A DNA stretch of 64,000 nt, taken from contig NZ_RQEY01000001.1 in NCBI RefSeq assembly GCF_004770105.1, positions 248,001 through 312,000 on the forward strand. Reading direction: 5' to 3'. Made by a program: the position numbers and the translations under genes. This DNA is from Leptospira andrefontaineae (lineage in GTDB: Bacteria; Spirochaetota; Leptospiria; Leptospirales; Leptospiraceae). Under the pieces are notes generated by a model. That model was not told the DNA's origin, searched no databases, and saw nothing but the letters and a program-made list of their open reading frames with translations. This document shows positions 29,765-38,998 of the stretch, piece after piece; the stretch's first letter is position 1; every line of letters begins with the position of its first letter.

Positions 29765-30604
29765 TTACCTGCTCCTATTTCCCTTTCTCTTCTGGATAAT
29801 GAACTTGTCAGAAGGTTTAGCCCTACGACGAGTTTTGTATCCTTTGGTTGGAATACCCCAAGGAGTCACTGGGTGACGTCCTCCGGAAGTACGTCCCTCA
29901 CCACCACCATGTGGGTGATCAACCGGGTTCATTACAACCCCTCTAACCTTAGGACGTTTTCCCAACCATCTGTTTCTACCGGCTTTACCGATGGAAACAA
30001 GGTTATGATCTCTATTGCTGCAAATTCCAACAGTAGCGTAGCAGTTCTGGTGAACTTTACGAACTTCGGAGCTTGGAAGTTTCAGAAGAACGTATTCTCC
30101 GTCTCTACCTGCGATAGTAGCGAAGGATCCTGCAGTTCTTGCGATCTGCCCGCCTCTTCCGATTTTCAATTCCACGTTATGCACGTTAGTGCCTGGAGGA
30201 ATTTTTCCGAGTGGAAGTGCGTTTCCAATTTTAATTTCTGCGCCTTCTCCGTTGGAAACTTTGTCTCCAACTTTCATGCCTTCAGCATTTAGGATATAAG
30301 CGTATTCTCCGTCAGAGTAACTAACGAGAGAAATAAACGCCGAACGATACGGATCATATTCTACAGTTTTAACTGTAGCGGTAATCCCTACTTTGCGACG
30401 TTTGAAGTCGATGATACGATATTTGCGTTTTACTCTTCCGCCTTTTCTACGAACCGCAATTTTACCACCTTCTCCACGACCTGCTTTATAATTTAAGCTG
30501 ATCGTTAAAGGGCGATACGGTTCTGTTTCAGTAATTTCCTCGAAGGTTAATACTGATTTAAAACGGCTGGCGGCAGTAACGGGTTTAAACTTTTTAATTC
30601 CCAT
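29765..30604 (-). CDS. rplB: 50S ribosomal protein L2
   Basis: Core 23S rRNA-binding protein next to the peptidyl transferase centre. 279 residues. The C-terminal motif [20 protein letters not shown] contains the conserved functional His, and [20 protein letters not shown] follows. It lies three bases after rplW. Confidence 0.98.
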   Translation of the reverse strand: MGIKKFKPVTAASRFKSVLTFEEITETEPYRPLTISLNYKAGRGEGGKIAVRRKGGRVKRKYRIIDFKRRKVGITATVKTVEYDPYRSAFISLVSYSDGEYAYILNAEGMKVGDKVSNGEGAEIKIGNALPLGKIPPGTNVHNVELKIGRGGQIARTAGSFATIAGRDGEYVLLKLPSSEVRKVHQNCYATVGICSNRDHNLVSIGKAGRNRWLGKRPKVRGVVMNPVDHPHGGGEGRTSGGRHPVTPWGIPTKGYKTRRRAKPSDKFIIQKRKGNRSR

Positions 30605-30607
30605 TTC

Positions 30608-30916
30608 TTATGCTTCCTTTCCGAAGTCGATGCTCGCTCCGTCTTGGAAAGTCACGATTGCTTTTTTCCAATGAGCTTTAGGAGCAGGTAGATGACGGAA
30701 TCTTTTTATCTTTCCGCGATACACTTGGATGTTTACGGAAGAAGGTACTACGTTGTAAATTTTGCGGAAAGCTTCCTTCACTAGAGTTTTGTTTGCTCTA
30801 GGATGGATTTCCACAGTGTATTTTACGGTTCTTTTACCGGCTTTCTCACCGATAGTCTCAAGATCTTGGGACTTCTCAGTGATGATCGGAGATAAGATCA
30901 CTTCGTTAAGATTCAT
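30608..30916 (-). CDS. rplW: 50S ribosomal protein L23
   Basis: Docking site for trigger factor at the tunnel exit. 102 residues: [20 protein letters not shown], then [20 protein letters not shown] and [16 protein letters not shown]. Its start overlaps the rplD stop by four bases (ATGA). Confidence 0.97.
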   Translation of the reverse strand: MNLNEVILSPIITEKSQDLETIGEKAGKRTVKYTVEIHPRANKTLVKEAFRKIYNVVPSSVNIQVYRGKIKRFRHLPAPKAHWKKAIVTFQDGASIDFGKEA

Positions 30917-31548
30917 TTTCCTTCTCCGTAATGTTTGAGAATTTCTCCCAAAGCACCTTCGGTGATTACAAGATTTCTATTATAAAGAATGTCACGAACC
31001 GCGATACGTTTGGAGTTGATGTATTTTACGGTAGGGATATTACGAACTGACTTTTTAAGGAAGTCGTTCTCTCCACCTACTAAGAATCCGATCACTCCGG
31101 TGTTCTTTAATCCGATATTGCTGAATAAAGTAGAGAATGCTTTAGTGCTGAATTCTTTCGGATCCAGATCTTCTACTACTTTAATGACCGCGTCTTGAGC
31201 TTTCTTATTCAAAACGGAAAGAACCGCTCTACGTTTTACTTTTGGAGAAACGTTATAAGAATAATCTCTCTTGCGAGGTCCGTGAACAGTACCACCGCCC
31301 ACCCAGTGAGGAGCACGGATAGAACCTTGACGAGCTCTACCAGTTCCCTTTTGGGACCAAGGCTTTTTACCACCCCCGGAAACTTCCGAGCGGGTTTTGG
31401 TATGATGATTCCCGGAGCGAAGGTTAGCATTCTCCGCTTTGATGGCGTCGTAAATCGCGCCACTGCTATATTTGGATTCGAACAACGCTGCAGGAAGTTC
31501 GATTTCCGAGAGCAGTTTTCCTTCTTTTGAGTACTTCTGTGCTTTCAT
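30913..31548 (-). CDS. rplD: 50S ribosomal protein L4
   Basis: Lines the exit tunnel; in some bacteria it also represses the S10 operon. 211 residues. The extended loop carries [20 protein letters not shown] and the following [14 protein letters not shown]. It overlaps rplW by four bases and follows rplC by 15. Confidence 0.98.
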   Translation of the reverse strand: MKAQKYSKEGKLLSEIELPAALFESKYSSGAIYDAIKAENANLRSGNHHTKTRSEVSGGGKKPWSQKGTGRARQGSIRAPHWVGGGTVHGPRKRDYSYNVSPKVKRRAVLSVLNKKAQDAVIKVVEDLDPKEFSTKAFSTLFSNIGLKNTGVIGFLVGGENDFLKKSVRNIPTVKYINSKRIAVRDILYNRNLVITEGALGEILKHYGEGK

Positions 31549-31563
31549 GACTAACCGCGGTCT

Positions 31564-32184
31564 TTATATCTTCTCAATAGTGATGATGGAGTTTGCAGGT
31601 CCCGGAACGGATCCGCTTACAAAAACCAAATTTTCTGCTTCGTGAATACGAACCACTTTCAGGTTCAATACAGTCTTTGTATCAAAACCCATACGGCCCG
31701 GTAATTTACGACCTTTGAATACTCTACCTGGAGTGGTGTTGGATCCCATGGATCCTGGATGTCTATGAAAACGAGAACCGTGAGCTCCTGGTCCACCATG
31801 GTGTCCGTATCTTTTGATAACACCTTGGAAACCTTTACCTTTGCTGGTTCCTGTAACTTTTACAATGTCCGCAACAGCAAACACATCTTGAGCTTTTAAC
31901 TCAGCGCCTGCAGCCGGCTCTTCGCCGAAATTGCGGAATTCCTTCAACACTCTCTTAGGAGTTAGTCCAGCTTTTGCCAAATGCTTTATCTCGCTTTTGG
32001 TCAGGTGTTTTTCTTTATCATCCTGAAAAGCTAATTGTATCGCGTCGTAACCGTCCGTAGCTGCGGACTTGACTTGGGAAACTGCGCAGGGACCTACCTC
32101 TAAGACGGTTACAGGAATCATGTTTCCTTGCTCGTCGAAGATTTGGGACATCCCTATCTTTTTACCGATTAATCCCTTTGCCAT
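31564..32184 (-). CDS. rplC: 50S ribosomal protein L3
   Basis: Early-assembly protein reaching to the peptidyl transferase centre. 206 residues: [40 protein letters not shown] and the [20 protein letters not shown] loop, whose Gln or Asn is a known methylation site in other species. It lies 11 bases after rpsJ. Confidence 0.98.
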   Translation of the reverse strand: MAKGLIGKKIGMSQIFDEQGNMIPVTVLEVGPCAVSQVKSAATDGYDAIQLAFQDDKEKHLTKSEIKHLAKAGLTPKRVLKEFRNFGEEPAAGAELKAQDVFAVADIVKVTGTSKGKGFQGVIKRYGHHGGPGAHGSRFHRHPGSMGSNTTPGRVFKGRKLPGRMGFDTKTVLNLKVVRIHEAENLVFVSGSVPGPANSIITIEKI

Positions 32185-32195
32185 TTCTTCTTCCC

Positions 32196-32504
32196 TTAGG
32201 ATTTAATATCCACTGAAACACCTGCAGGGAGTTGTAGCTTCATTAAAGCCTCAACTGTGTCTTCATTGGTGTCCAGAATGTCTATGAGCCTTTTGTGAGT
32301 TTTCATCTCAAACTGCTCTCTTGATTTTTTATTTACGTGTGGAGAACGGAGGACTGTGTATATTTCCTTCTTCGTTGGAAGAGGAATCGGACCGGAGACA
32401 GTAGCTCCGGTCCTTTTGGCAGTCGCAACGATCTCGTAAGTTGATTGGTCGATCAACTTATGATCGAAAGCTTTAAGCTTTACTCTGATCTTTTGGCCAG
32501 CCAT
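32196..32504 (-). CDS. rpsJ: 30S ribosomal protein S10
   Basis: Head protein that also acts as NusE in antitermination with NusB. 102 residues: [40 protein letters not shown] and [20 protein letters not shown] are typical. It lies ten bases after tuf. Confidence 0.98.
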   Translation of the reverse strand: MAGQKIRVKLKAFDHKLIDQSTYEIVATAKRTGATVSGPIPLPTKKEIYTVLRSPHVNKKSREQFEMKTHKRLIDILDTNEDTVEALMKLQLPAGVSVDIKS

Positions 32505-32514
32505 TTCCTTTCTC

Positions 32515-33720
32515 TTACTCGGTGATCTCAGCCACTACGCCAGAACCGATAGTCTTTCCACCTTCGCGAATCGCGAATTTAAGACCTTTGTCCATAGCGA
32601 TCGGGTGGATCAACTCGATGCTCATCGTAACGTTGTCACCAGGCATTACCATTTCCATACCGTTAGGCAGGTTACAAACGCCAGTGATGTCAGTAGTTCT
32701 GAAATAGAACTGTGGACGGTAGTTATTGAAAAATGGAGTGTGACGTCCACCTTCGTCCTTAGTAAGAACGTAAACTTCCGCGTTGAATTTTTTGTGAGGA
32801 GTGATTGATCCTGGCTTAGCAAGAACCTGCCCTCTTTCGATGTCTTCTTTTTTAGTTCCACGAAGAAGAGCACCGATATTGTCTCCAGCTTCTGCGGAAT
32901 CTAAAAGTTTACGGAACATCTCGATACCAGTAACAACTGTTTTGGTAGTAGGACGAACACCAACGATTTCAACTTCGTCGTTGATTTTCAAAGTTCCTTG
33001 CTCTACTCTTCCAGTTGCAACAGTTCCACGACCAGTGATAGAGAATACGTCCTCTACTGGCATTAGGAAAGGTTTATCAACAATACGTTTAGGGTTTGGA
33101 ACGTAAGTGTCCAGAGCTTCCATTAATTTAACAACAGAAGGAGCTCCTAACTCAGACTCGTCGCCTTCAAGAGCCTTAAGAGCTGATCCGTAGATGATTG
33201 GGGTGTCATCACCAGGGAAGCTGTACTTGTTTAACAAGTCACGAACGTCCATCTCAACCATTTGGATCATCTCTTCGCGCTCATCAGCAGCAAGCATGTC
33301 AGCTTTGTTGATGAATACGATGATGTAAGGAACGCCTACCTGACGAGCGAGCAGGATATGCTCTTTCGTTTGAGGCATTGGTCCGTCAGTTGCAGATACA
33401 ACTAGGATCGCAGCGTCCATCTGAGCAGCACCGGTGATCATGTTTTTAACATAGTCAGCGTGACCTGGGCAGTCTACGTGTGCATAGTGGCGGTTCGCAG
33501 TCTCATACTCTTGGTGAGAAGTAGCGATGGTGATACCACGAGCTTTTTCCTCAGGTGCGTTATCGATTTGGTCGTACGCTACGGCTTTGTTTTTTCCACC
33601 CAATACTTTTGCAAGCGTAGTGGTGATTGCTGCCGTTAGCGTGGTTTTTCCATGGTCAACGTGTCCGATTGTACCAACGTTTAAGTGTGGTTTGGACCTG
33701 TCGAATTTCTCCTTAGCCAT
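32515..33720 (-). CDS. tuf: Elongation factor Tu
   Basis: GTPase that delivers aminoacyl-tRNA to the ribosome. 401 residues. The G motifs are all present: [13 protein letters not shown] (18-30), [23 protein letters not shown] and GSALKALEG. Domains 2 and 3 are complete, with SGVVAEITE at the end. A good ribosome site (AAGGAG, 11 bases before the ATG) lies in the 51-base gap after the EF-G-like gene. It opens the S10-spc-alpha run. Confidence 0.98.
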   Translation of the reverse strand: MAKEKFDRSKPHLNVGTIGHVDHGKTTLTAAITTTLAKVLGGKNKAVAYDQIDNAPEEKARGITIATSHQEYETANRHYAHVDCPGHADYVKNMITGAAQMDAAILVVSATDGPMPQTKEHILLARQVGVPYIIVFINKADMLAADEREEMIQMVEMDVRDLLNKYSFPGDDTPIIYGSALKALEGDESELGAPSVVKLMEALDTYVPNPKRIVDKPFLMPVEDVFSITGRGTVATGRVEQGTLKINDEVEIVGVRPTTKTVVTGIEMFRKLLDSAEAGDNIGALLRGTKKEDIERGQVLAKPGSITPHKKFNAEVYVLTKDEGGRHTPFFNNYRPQFYFRTTDITGVCNLPNGMEMVMPGDNVTMSIELIHPIAMDKGLKFAIREGGKTIGSGVVAEITE

Positions 33721-33743
33721 AGCGTTTTTAACTCCTTACTTTA

Positions 33744-33775
33744 TTAACAAATCTGAATACAGACTTGTTTGTTAA
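33744..33775. promoter_or_regulatory. Inverted repeat upstream of tuf
   Basis: TTAACAAA (33744-33751) and TTTGTTAA (33768-33775) are perfect 8-base arms with a 16-base spacer. They span the stop codon of the EF-G-like gene and the leader of tuf. The minus strand also offers TTGTTT and TATTCA as a poor promoter pair. It may be an operator or only an AT-rich coincidence. Confidence 0.3.
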
Positions 33776-35646
33776 AACAATACAGAATGGTTATCAAAGT
33801 CGAAAAGGGTGTCCAAAGATAGGACGCCCCTTCCCTGTGCCATATTTCTAAGGACACCGCTAAAGCCAAGCAAGTTTTGCGTAGAAGCGCTTGCATGGAT
33901 CAAATGACGCCCTTCGGTCAACTCAGTGACCTTACGAATCTTCGCGTCCCTCTTAGCCAAACTGGCCAATATATCTCCGAGATATTGATTCGGTGTAAGA
34001 ATCTCTAACTCGGAAAGGGGACCAATGAAAACCGAATGATTCGGAATTATGTCCTTTAAACCTTTGATGACAGCTACTTTGATCAGGGAAGAAAGATCGA
34101 AAGACTTTGTCTCACTTGGAGACTCGTAACCCTCGACAATCATTTGTAGACCGAGAACTTCTTCTCCGTCTATTCCCCGGGCGGTGACTTCCGTAAACGC
34201 GGATGTTATCGCCTCTTTGATTGGATCAGCTAGCTGAACATTAAACCGCACTCCCTTAGAAAAGTTGTGAGAACTTTCCAAGGACGCGAGCACCTGACCG
34301 CTCGAGATCTTTTGATCGAACGCGGTATGCTGAAATGCGACCTTTTGAACCAAATTTTTCCATAGAGCAAATCTTGCAACCTTGATTCCACTTGTTTGAA
34401 AGCTTTTCGAAAAAGACTCTTTCAAACGTGAAAGAGAGATCTCTAAATGTAACTCTCCTGTGCCTGATAAACGAAATTGCCCTGTTTCGGAGAGAATATC
34501 TACACTTACGGCTTCATCCAACCAGGCCAGGTCTTGCAAACGATCCCAAAGTTCCTGTCGATCTTCTTCTTTTTCCGGTTCTATCAAGATCTGAAATTGT
34601 TTTCGGATTGGAGAGAGTAGAGTTTTGTTTTCTATATTATGTCTCGAAAGAATTTCTCCCGGAATCCAATCTAAGAGTGAAGTAGTTGCGAGAAGTTCTC
34701 CAACTTCTCCTACAGAAACTTCTTCATAGTCCCTTGCGGAAATTTGGTATAAGTTCTCTATCTTATGTTTTGTTTCTCCATGGAGGAAGAAGTCTCCGAC
34801 CTTTAGTGGTGCCAGTGTTTGAAAATGAAGAAGTTTTCCAAGTTCAGGATGGATCTCTCTCTTAAACGCAACCCCTGCTTGCTCCTTGGGAGAAGACTGG
34901 GACGGCTTTCCTTGGGAGAGAATTTCCAAAATAGAGAGTAATTCCTTAACTCCAAGTCCTTGGAGAGCAGAACCTCCGAGCACTGGAAAAATTTTCCCCT
35001 CCCAAAATCCTTTCACCAAACCCTGGATCGCAAGCTTAGGAAGAAGGTCATGGTCCTTGAGATATTCTTCAGAGAGTCCGTGATCCCATTCAATTAATGG
35101 TAGGAACTCCGACTCCCCTCCTTCCCCCTTTAATACAGGAATGGTTCCATCTTCTTTAAATAGGAGGATTGGCTCTTTGCCAAGTGCAACTTCCAGATCC
35201 ACCAATGGAGAAAGAATATCCGCACCGGGACGATCTAGTTTATTTAGAAAAAATAATATTGGTTTCCCGGCCTTTCTAAGTGCTTCCACATTCTGGAAGG
35301 TCTGGGATTTTAATCCTTCGAAAGAATCTATAAGAACCAGGCCGAAATCGGAAACTAACAAAGAAGCATTGGCCTGGGATTGAAAATCCAAATGACCAGG
35401 ATTGTCCACGAATTGAAGAATGACCCGAGGCTTTTCCGGATTTGGATAAGGGATCCGAGCCACAGTGGACTGGATAGAAATTCCTCTTTCTATCTCTTCC
35501 GGAAGATAATCGGATTCTGTGGTACCTTCTTCAATTCTCCCCGGCGCAGAAATTTTGCCGGTCTCGAACAAGATCCTTTCTAATAGCGTGGTTTTGCCCG
35601 CATCAATATGTGCGAATATTCCTGGATTTAAGAATGGTACTGACAT
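33772..35646 (-). CDS. EF-G/TetM-like translational GTPase
   Basis: 624 residues, the size of the TetM/TetO ribosomal-protection family rather than of EF-G (about 700). ATG 35646 (MSVPFLNPGIFAHIDAGKTT) is chosen; the open frame upstream is translated intergenic repeat DNA. The G motifs are AHIDAGKTT (12-20), RGISIQS, DNPGHLDF at 81-88 in place of the usual DTPGH, NKLD (135-138) and GSALQGLG. The His of the G3 motif is kept. Domains II to V follow with LHLEISLSRLKESF. It lies 51 bases upstream of tuf, where fusA sits in the str operon of many bacteria. Either a second EF-G with an altered role or a ribosome-protection or recycling factor is plausible. Confidence 0.85.
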   Translation of the reverse strand: MSVPFLNPGIFAHIDAGKTTLLERILFETGKISAPGRIEEGTTESDYLPEEIERGISIQSTVARIPYPNPEKPRVILQFVDNPGHLDFQSQANASLLVSDFGLVLIDSFEGLKSQTFQNVEALRKAGKPILFFLNKLDRPGADILSPLVDLEVALGKEPILLFKEDGTIPVLKGEGGESEFLPLIEWDHGLSEEYLKDHDLLPKLAIQGLVKGFWEGKIFPVLGGSALQGLGVKELLSILEILSQGKPSQSSPKEQAGVAFKREIHPELGKLLHFQTLAPLKVGDFFLHGETKHKIENLYQISARDYEEVSVGEVGELLATTSLLDWIPGEILSRHNIENKTLLSPIRKQFQILIEPEKEEDRQELWDRLQDLAWLDEAVSVDILSETGQFRLSGTGELHLEISLSRLKESFSKSFQTSGIKVARFALWKNLVQKVAFQHTAFDQKISSGQVLASLESSHNFSKGVRFNVQLADPIKEAITSAFTEVTARGIDGEEVLGLQMIVEGYESPSETKSFDLSSLIKVAVIKGLKDIIPNHSVFIGPLSELEILTPNQYLGDILASLAKRDAKIRKVTELTEGRHLIHASASTQNLLGFSGVLRNMAQGRGVLSLDTLFDFDNHSVLF

Positions 35647-35715
35647 GAAAGAAGACCGCTTATGAAATCCATTCGCTCTTTTGCGAGACTCTAAGTCAAT
35701 TCTCAAAGAGTTTGG

Positions 35716-35935
35716 GTTCGCACGGAGCTCACAAAGGGCACGGAGGGCTTTCTCACACAAAGCCGCAAAGTGGAAAAGAACTTTTAGCTAACTAATCCAA
35801 GATCTTCTTTTCTTAGCGCCTTCGTGTGAAAATTTAAAAATCTGCCAAAATCAAAAGATATAACTGCGTAAGAAGCAGGATCTAAAATTTATCTTTTCTA
35901 AATCTCCGTGCTTCTCAGTGTTCCCTGTGCGAAAC
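35716..35935. repeat. Inverted pair of short intergenic repeats (CACGGAG / CACACRAAG modules)
   Basis: Left copy, plus strand: module 1 at 35716-35745 (GTTCGCACGGAG...GGCACGGAG) and module 2 at 35751-35781 (TCTCACACAAAGCCGCAAAG). Right copy, minus strand: module 1 at 35904-35935 (GTTTCGCACAGGGAACACTG, then GCACGGAG) and module 2 at 35801-35831 (TTCACACGAAGGCGCTAAG). Both modules occur in the same order in each copy, but the copies face each other. The right copy abuts the GH1 stop codon. I recall similar 'CACGGAG/CACGAAG' intergenic sequences from other bacterial genomes, but cannot check here. Confidence 0.6.
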
Positions 35936-37234
35936 TTATCCCCGAAACTGGATCTTCTTAGTGCGGCAGATCTCCGCGTAACGAAGTGCACTTAAGCGTG
36001 GTTTTCTTTTCATAGTAGCATAATCCACTTCTACTAAACCGAAACGAGGACCGTATCCATCGTTCCATTCTAAATTATCCAGAAAGGACCAATGATAATA
36101 TCTTTCAACTTTGACACCTTCATCCAAAAGAAGTTTGATCTGATATAGATGGTCTATGATATATTTTTCTCTCTTCTCATCTTTCTCATCCGGAATTCCA
36201 TTCTCCGTGATATAGATAGGAAGTTTGTATTTGTCCCAAGCTCGATGACAAACTTTGTGGATGCCTTCCGGATAAATTTCCCAACCTAGATCATTCTTCT
36301 CCGATTCAGAAATACTCGGATCCACCAAAGGAGTAGCGAATAGATTACCCGGATTATAGCTGGCCTTGAATAGGTGTCTGGAATAATAATTGATCCCTAT
36401 AAAATCGCAAAAGATCCCCTTCCCTTCCGGATAGCCAAAGCCTACAGGAAAACAAAGTTTACCTTCTATAAAACCTTTCATATGAATCTCGTGAAATAGA
36501 TAATCGCTTAAGAAACAACCAAGCTTAGCAAGAGGATGGGAATTGAAAGGTTCGAATATCGCAAGATGATGTGCAAAACCTACCTTTGTTTCTCCCTTGA
36601 AACCAAGCTCTTTGCGTATCTTATGAATGAGTTTATATGATTTGAGATGTACAAGTATCAGGTTTTTAGTAACCTTCATGTAAGCCGCAATATCACCGTG
36701 ACTTCCCGGAGGATATTTTCCATCCATATAACTATCGTTTGCGAATACATTCGGCTCGTTGATCGTGCACCATTCTGAAACCAAATCTCCAAAACTTTTA
36801 ACGGAGAAGTCCACGAATCGCATGAAATCCTCTACTGCGTCCTTGGAAAGCCAACCTCCTTTTTCCTGATACCATTGCGGGCAAGAAAAATGGTGAAGAG
36901 TTACAAGTGGTTTAATCCCCGCTTTGATAAGTCTTTGGAACTCGTCACGATAATGTTCTACTCCTACAGTAGACCATTCTCCTTGTTTAGGTTCTATACG
37001 ACTCCATTCAATACTCATCCGATAACATTCTTGGTGAAGTTGAGAAAGAAGTTCTATATCTTCTACATATCTACGATAATGATCCGCTCCTGTGATGGAA
37101 GATTCTCCATTGCCAACTTTTCCTGCAAGAGACCATGCATACCAATTATTATTGGTATCCCCTCCTTCTATCTGAGTTGCTGCAGTTGCAGAGCCTAATA
37201 AAAATTCCTTTGGAAGTTCGAAACTATTCTTCAT
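35936..37234 (-). CDS. Glycoside hydrolase family 1, beta-glucosidase-like
   Basis: Retaining beta-glycosidase of 432 residues, cytosolic (no signal peptide). The N-terminal GH1 signature is PKEFLLGSATAATQIEGG. The acid/base Glu160 is in CTINEPN and the nucleophile Glu344 in YITENG; the substrate-binding Trp/His region WSRIEP and HHFSCPQW are present. The substrate could be a beta-glucoside or phospho-glucoside; the sequence does not decide. ATG 37234 has GGAG seven bases upstream. It begins one base after the TetR gene, so the two form an operon, probably repressed through the palindrome at 37916. Confidence 0.9.
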   Translation of the reverse strand: MKNSFELPKEFLLGSATAATQIEGGDTNNNWYAWSLAGKVGNGESSITGADHYRRYVEDIELLSQLHQECYRMSIEWSRIEPKQGEWSTVGVEHYRDEFQRLIKAGIKPLVTLHHFSCPQWYQEKGGWLSKDAVEDFMRFVDFSVKSFGDLVSEWCTINEPNVFANDSYMDGKYPPGSHGDIAAYMKVTKNLILVHLKSYKLIHKIRKELGFKGETKVGFAHHLAIFEPFNSHPLAKLGCFLSDYLFHEIHMKGFIEGKLCFPVGFGYPEGKGIFCDFIGINYYSRHLFKASYNPGNLFATPLVDPSISESEKNDLGWEIYPEGIHKVCHRAWDKYKLPIYITENGIPDEKDEKREKYIIDHLYQIKLLLDEGVKVERYYHWSFLDNLEWNDGYGPRFGLVEVDYATMKRKPRLSALRYAEICRTKKIQFRG

Positions 37235-37235
37235 T

Positions 37236-37901
37236 TTAATTCTCCTCTTTTATTTCCGGTTCTTTTGTTGGTGTGAGCGCTAGTATGACAAGGTCTATCT
37301 GGTTTTGAATGATGGTCATGCCATCGATTCCGAATTCTATACGGATCAGATTTTCACGAAGTGCGACTCTTTGGCCGAGCGCCCAAAGTACGGTAGTAAT
37401 TGTCGGAACTATGATAGAAGGCGGAGACGGAAGCCTAAGACTTCCATCTGCTTCTCCTCTTTCCAAAATCTGTAAAATAAGTTTTTCTGTTACTTGAAAC
37501 TCAGCATACATCGTCCTTTCGGAAGAAAGATCCAACTGAAAAGAGCTACGATCTCGGAATAAAAAATCGAACTCTGCAGAAAACCTAATTAAGTCTTTAT
37601 GGATTTCTAAATATCTAGTCAGGGTTTCCAGAAAAGAAGAAAGCTCTTGTTTGCCCGTTAAACCTGAACCTCTAAGTAAACGAAACGTTTCTTCCTGAAA
37701 CGTATTCCAAGGCTCAATGAGTTTACGAAGTACGGCTACCGTTAGTGCTTCTTTGGTATCAAAGTATCGATATAAATTTCGTCTGGTGCAAGAGGCTTTG
37801 GCTGCGATATCTTCCATGGAAACTTCCAGGAGTCCTTTGGCCAAAAACAAGGATTCTGCGGCTTCTATGACAAGTTCTCTGGTTTGTTCCCTTGTTCCCA
37901 T
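37236..37901 (-). CDS. TetR/AcrR-family transcriptional regulator
   Basis: 221 residues. The N-terminal helix-turn-helix is typical: VIEAAESLFLAKGLLEVSME, DIAAKASCTRRNLYRYFDTK. The C-terminal part (60-210) is the ligand-binding and dimerisation domain, without recognisable ligand residues. It is the first gene of a TetR-GH1 operon, and a perfect palindrome lies 15 bases before its start, so it probably represses itself and the glucosidase. GAGGGGAT just before the ATG serves as the ribosome site. Confidence 0.92.
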   Translation of the reverse strand: MGTREQTRELVIEAAESLFLAKGLLEVSMEDIAAKASCTRRNLYRYFDTKEALTVAVLRKLIEPWNTFQEETFRLLRGSGLTGKQELSSFLETLTRYLEIHKDLIRFSAEFDFLFRDRSSFQLDLSSERTMYAEFQVTEKLILQILERGEADGSLRLPSPPSIIVPTITTVLWALGQRVALRENLIRIEFGIDGMTIIQNQIDLVILALTPTKEPEIKEEN

Positions 37902-37915
37902 ATCCCCTCTTTTTA

Positions 37916-37938
37916 AAATGTCACATATTGTGACATTT
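37916..37938. promoter_or_regulatory. Palindromic operator for the adjacent TetR regulator
   Basis: Perfect 10-base arms AAATGTCACA (37916-37925) and TGTGACATTT (37929-37938) around TAT. It is placed directly upstream of the TetR start codon. The size, symmetry and position are those of a TetR-family operator, and its closeness to the start would block initiation or early elongation. The divergent ada-like gene starts 150 bases away and may or may not be affected. Confidence 0.75.
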
Positions 37939-38088
37939 GTCTAAAAATGGATCGGAAATGCCGGATCGTCAAGCCTTGTTTTACTCAAATCAGTAAAGAA
38001 GAAGGTCTTTTTAAATAGTTGGAATTTCTGGCACAAATAGCAAGTATCGGGTTTCGAGTTAGCTCTTTCTTATCTATACTCCAAAAGC

Positions 38089-38949
38089 ATGAAAGGACAA
38101 CAAAATACAGACTTCGATAGGATTGCAGATGCGATCTTCTATCTTCGCAAAAATTTCAAAAGGCAGCCAAGCTTGGAAGATGTAGCAGGCAAATTAAAAC
38201 TAAGCCCTCATCATTTCCAGAGAATGTTCACTGATTGGGCAGGAGTAAGTCCAAAGAAGTTTTTGCAATACACTACTTTGGAATATGCAAAAGGTTTATT
38301 AAAAGAGAATGGGTCTTCCTTGTTAGACACTGCCTTAGACTCGGGACTTTCCGGAACAGGTAGATTGCACGATCTATTTGTGAATATAGAAGGAATGACT
38401 CCAGGCGAATATAAAAACGGGGGAAAGGATCTATCGATTAACTATAGTTATGCGGAATGTCCTTTTGGCAAATTACTTGTGGCTTCCACTCCAAAAGGAA
38501 TTTGTTATATTTCTTTTTTTGAAAATGAGAAGAAGGTATTCCAAGAACTAAAGTCAATCTTTCCGAACGCAACCTATAACCAAACAGTGGATATGATCCA
38601 GCAAAATGCTTTATTCATATTTACTCATGATTGGAGTAAACTCGGTAATATAAAATTGCACCTTAAAGGTACAGACTTCCAACTCAAGGTATGGGAAACT
38701 CTTTTAAGAATTCCTATGGGAAAACTTTCCACCTACGGACAGATCGGAGAACAAATGGGAAATCCTAAGGCGACTAGAGCCATAGGAACTGCAATCGGAA
38801 ATAATCCGGTGGCATTTCTGATCCCTTGTCATAGAGTGATCCGCTCTTCCGGAGAATTCGGAGAATATCATTGGGGAGATTCCCGTAAAGTTGCAATGAT
38901 CGGCTGGGAAGCCGCTAAAACGGACCTAGTCAATAGGAATGACCTGTGA
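38089..38949 (+). CDS. AraC-type HTH fused to O6-alkylguanine-DNA methyltransferase (Ada-like)
   Basis: 286 residues. Residues 1-108 form an AraC-type DNA-binding domain (PSLEDVAGKLKLSPHHFQRM; then GMTPGEYKNGG). Residues 118-280 form the methyltransferase domain with the acceptor Cys247 in FLIPCHRVIRSSGEFG. It repairs O6-methylguanine by suicidal alkyl transfer. The N-terminal zinc/phosphotriester domain of E. coli Ada (with Cys38) is absent, so activation by methyl phosphotriesters cannot work the same way. The alkB-like gene follows by 49 bases on the same strand, giving a two-gene alkylation repair unit. Confidence 0.92.
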   Translation: MKGQQNTDFDRIADAIFYLRKNFKRQPSLEDVAGKLKLSPHHFQRMFTDWAGVSPKKFLQYTTLEYAKGLLKENGSSLLDTALDSGLSGTGRLHDLFVNIEGMTPGEYKNGGKDLSINYSYAECPFGKLLVASTPKGICYISFFENEKKVFQELKSIFPNATYNQTVDMIQQNALFIFTHDWSKLGNIKLHLKGTDFQLKVWETLLRIPMGKLSTYGQIGEQMGNPKATRAIGTAIGNNPVAFLIPCHRVIRSSGEFGEYHWGDSRKVAMIGWEAAKTDLVNRNDL

Positions 38950-38998
38950 GTCCGGCCATGTGGACATTGTTTAAAAGAAAAATATAAAGTTTGGAAAC

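Noticed and set aside
35647..35760. 38-codon extension of the EF-G-like GTPase
   Set aside because: It is translated intergenic repeat DNA beginning with TTG; conserved GTPase sequence begins right after ATG 35646.
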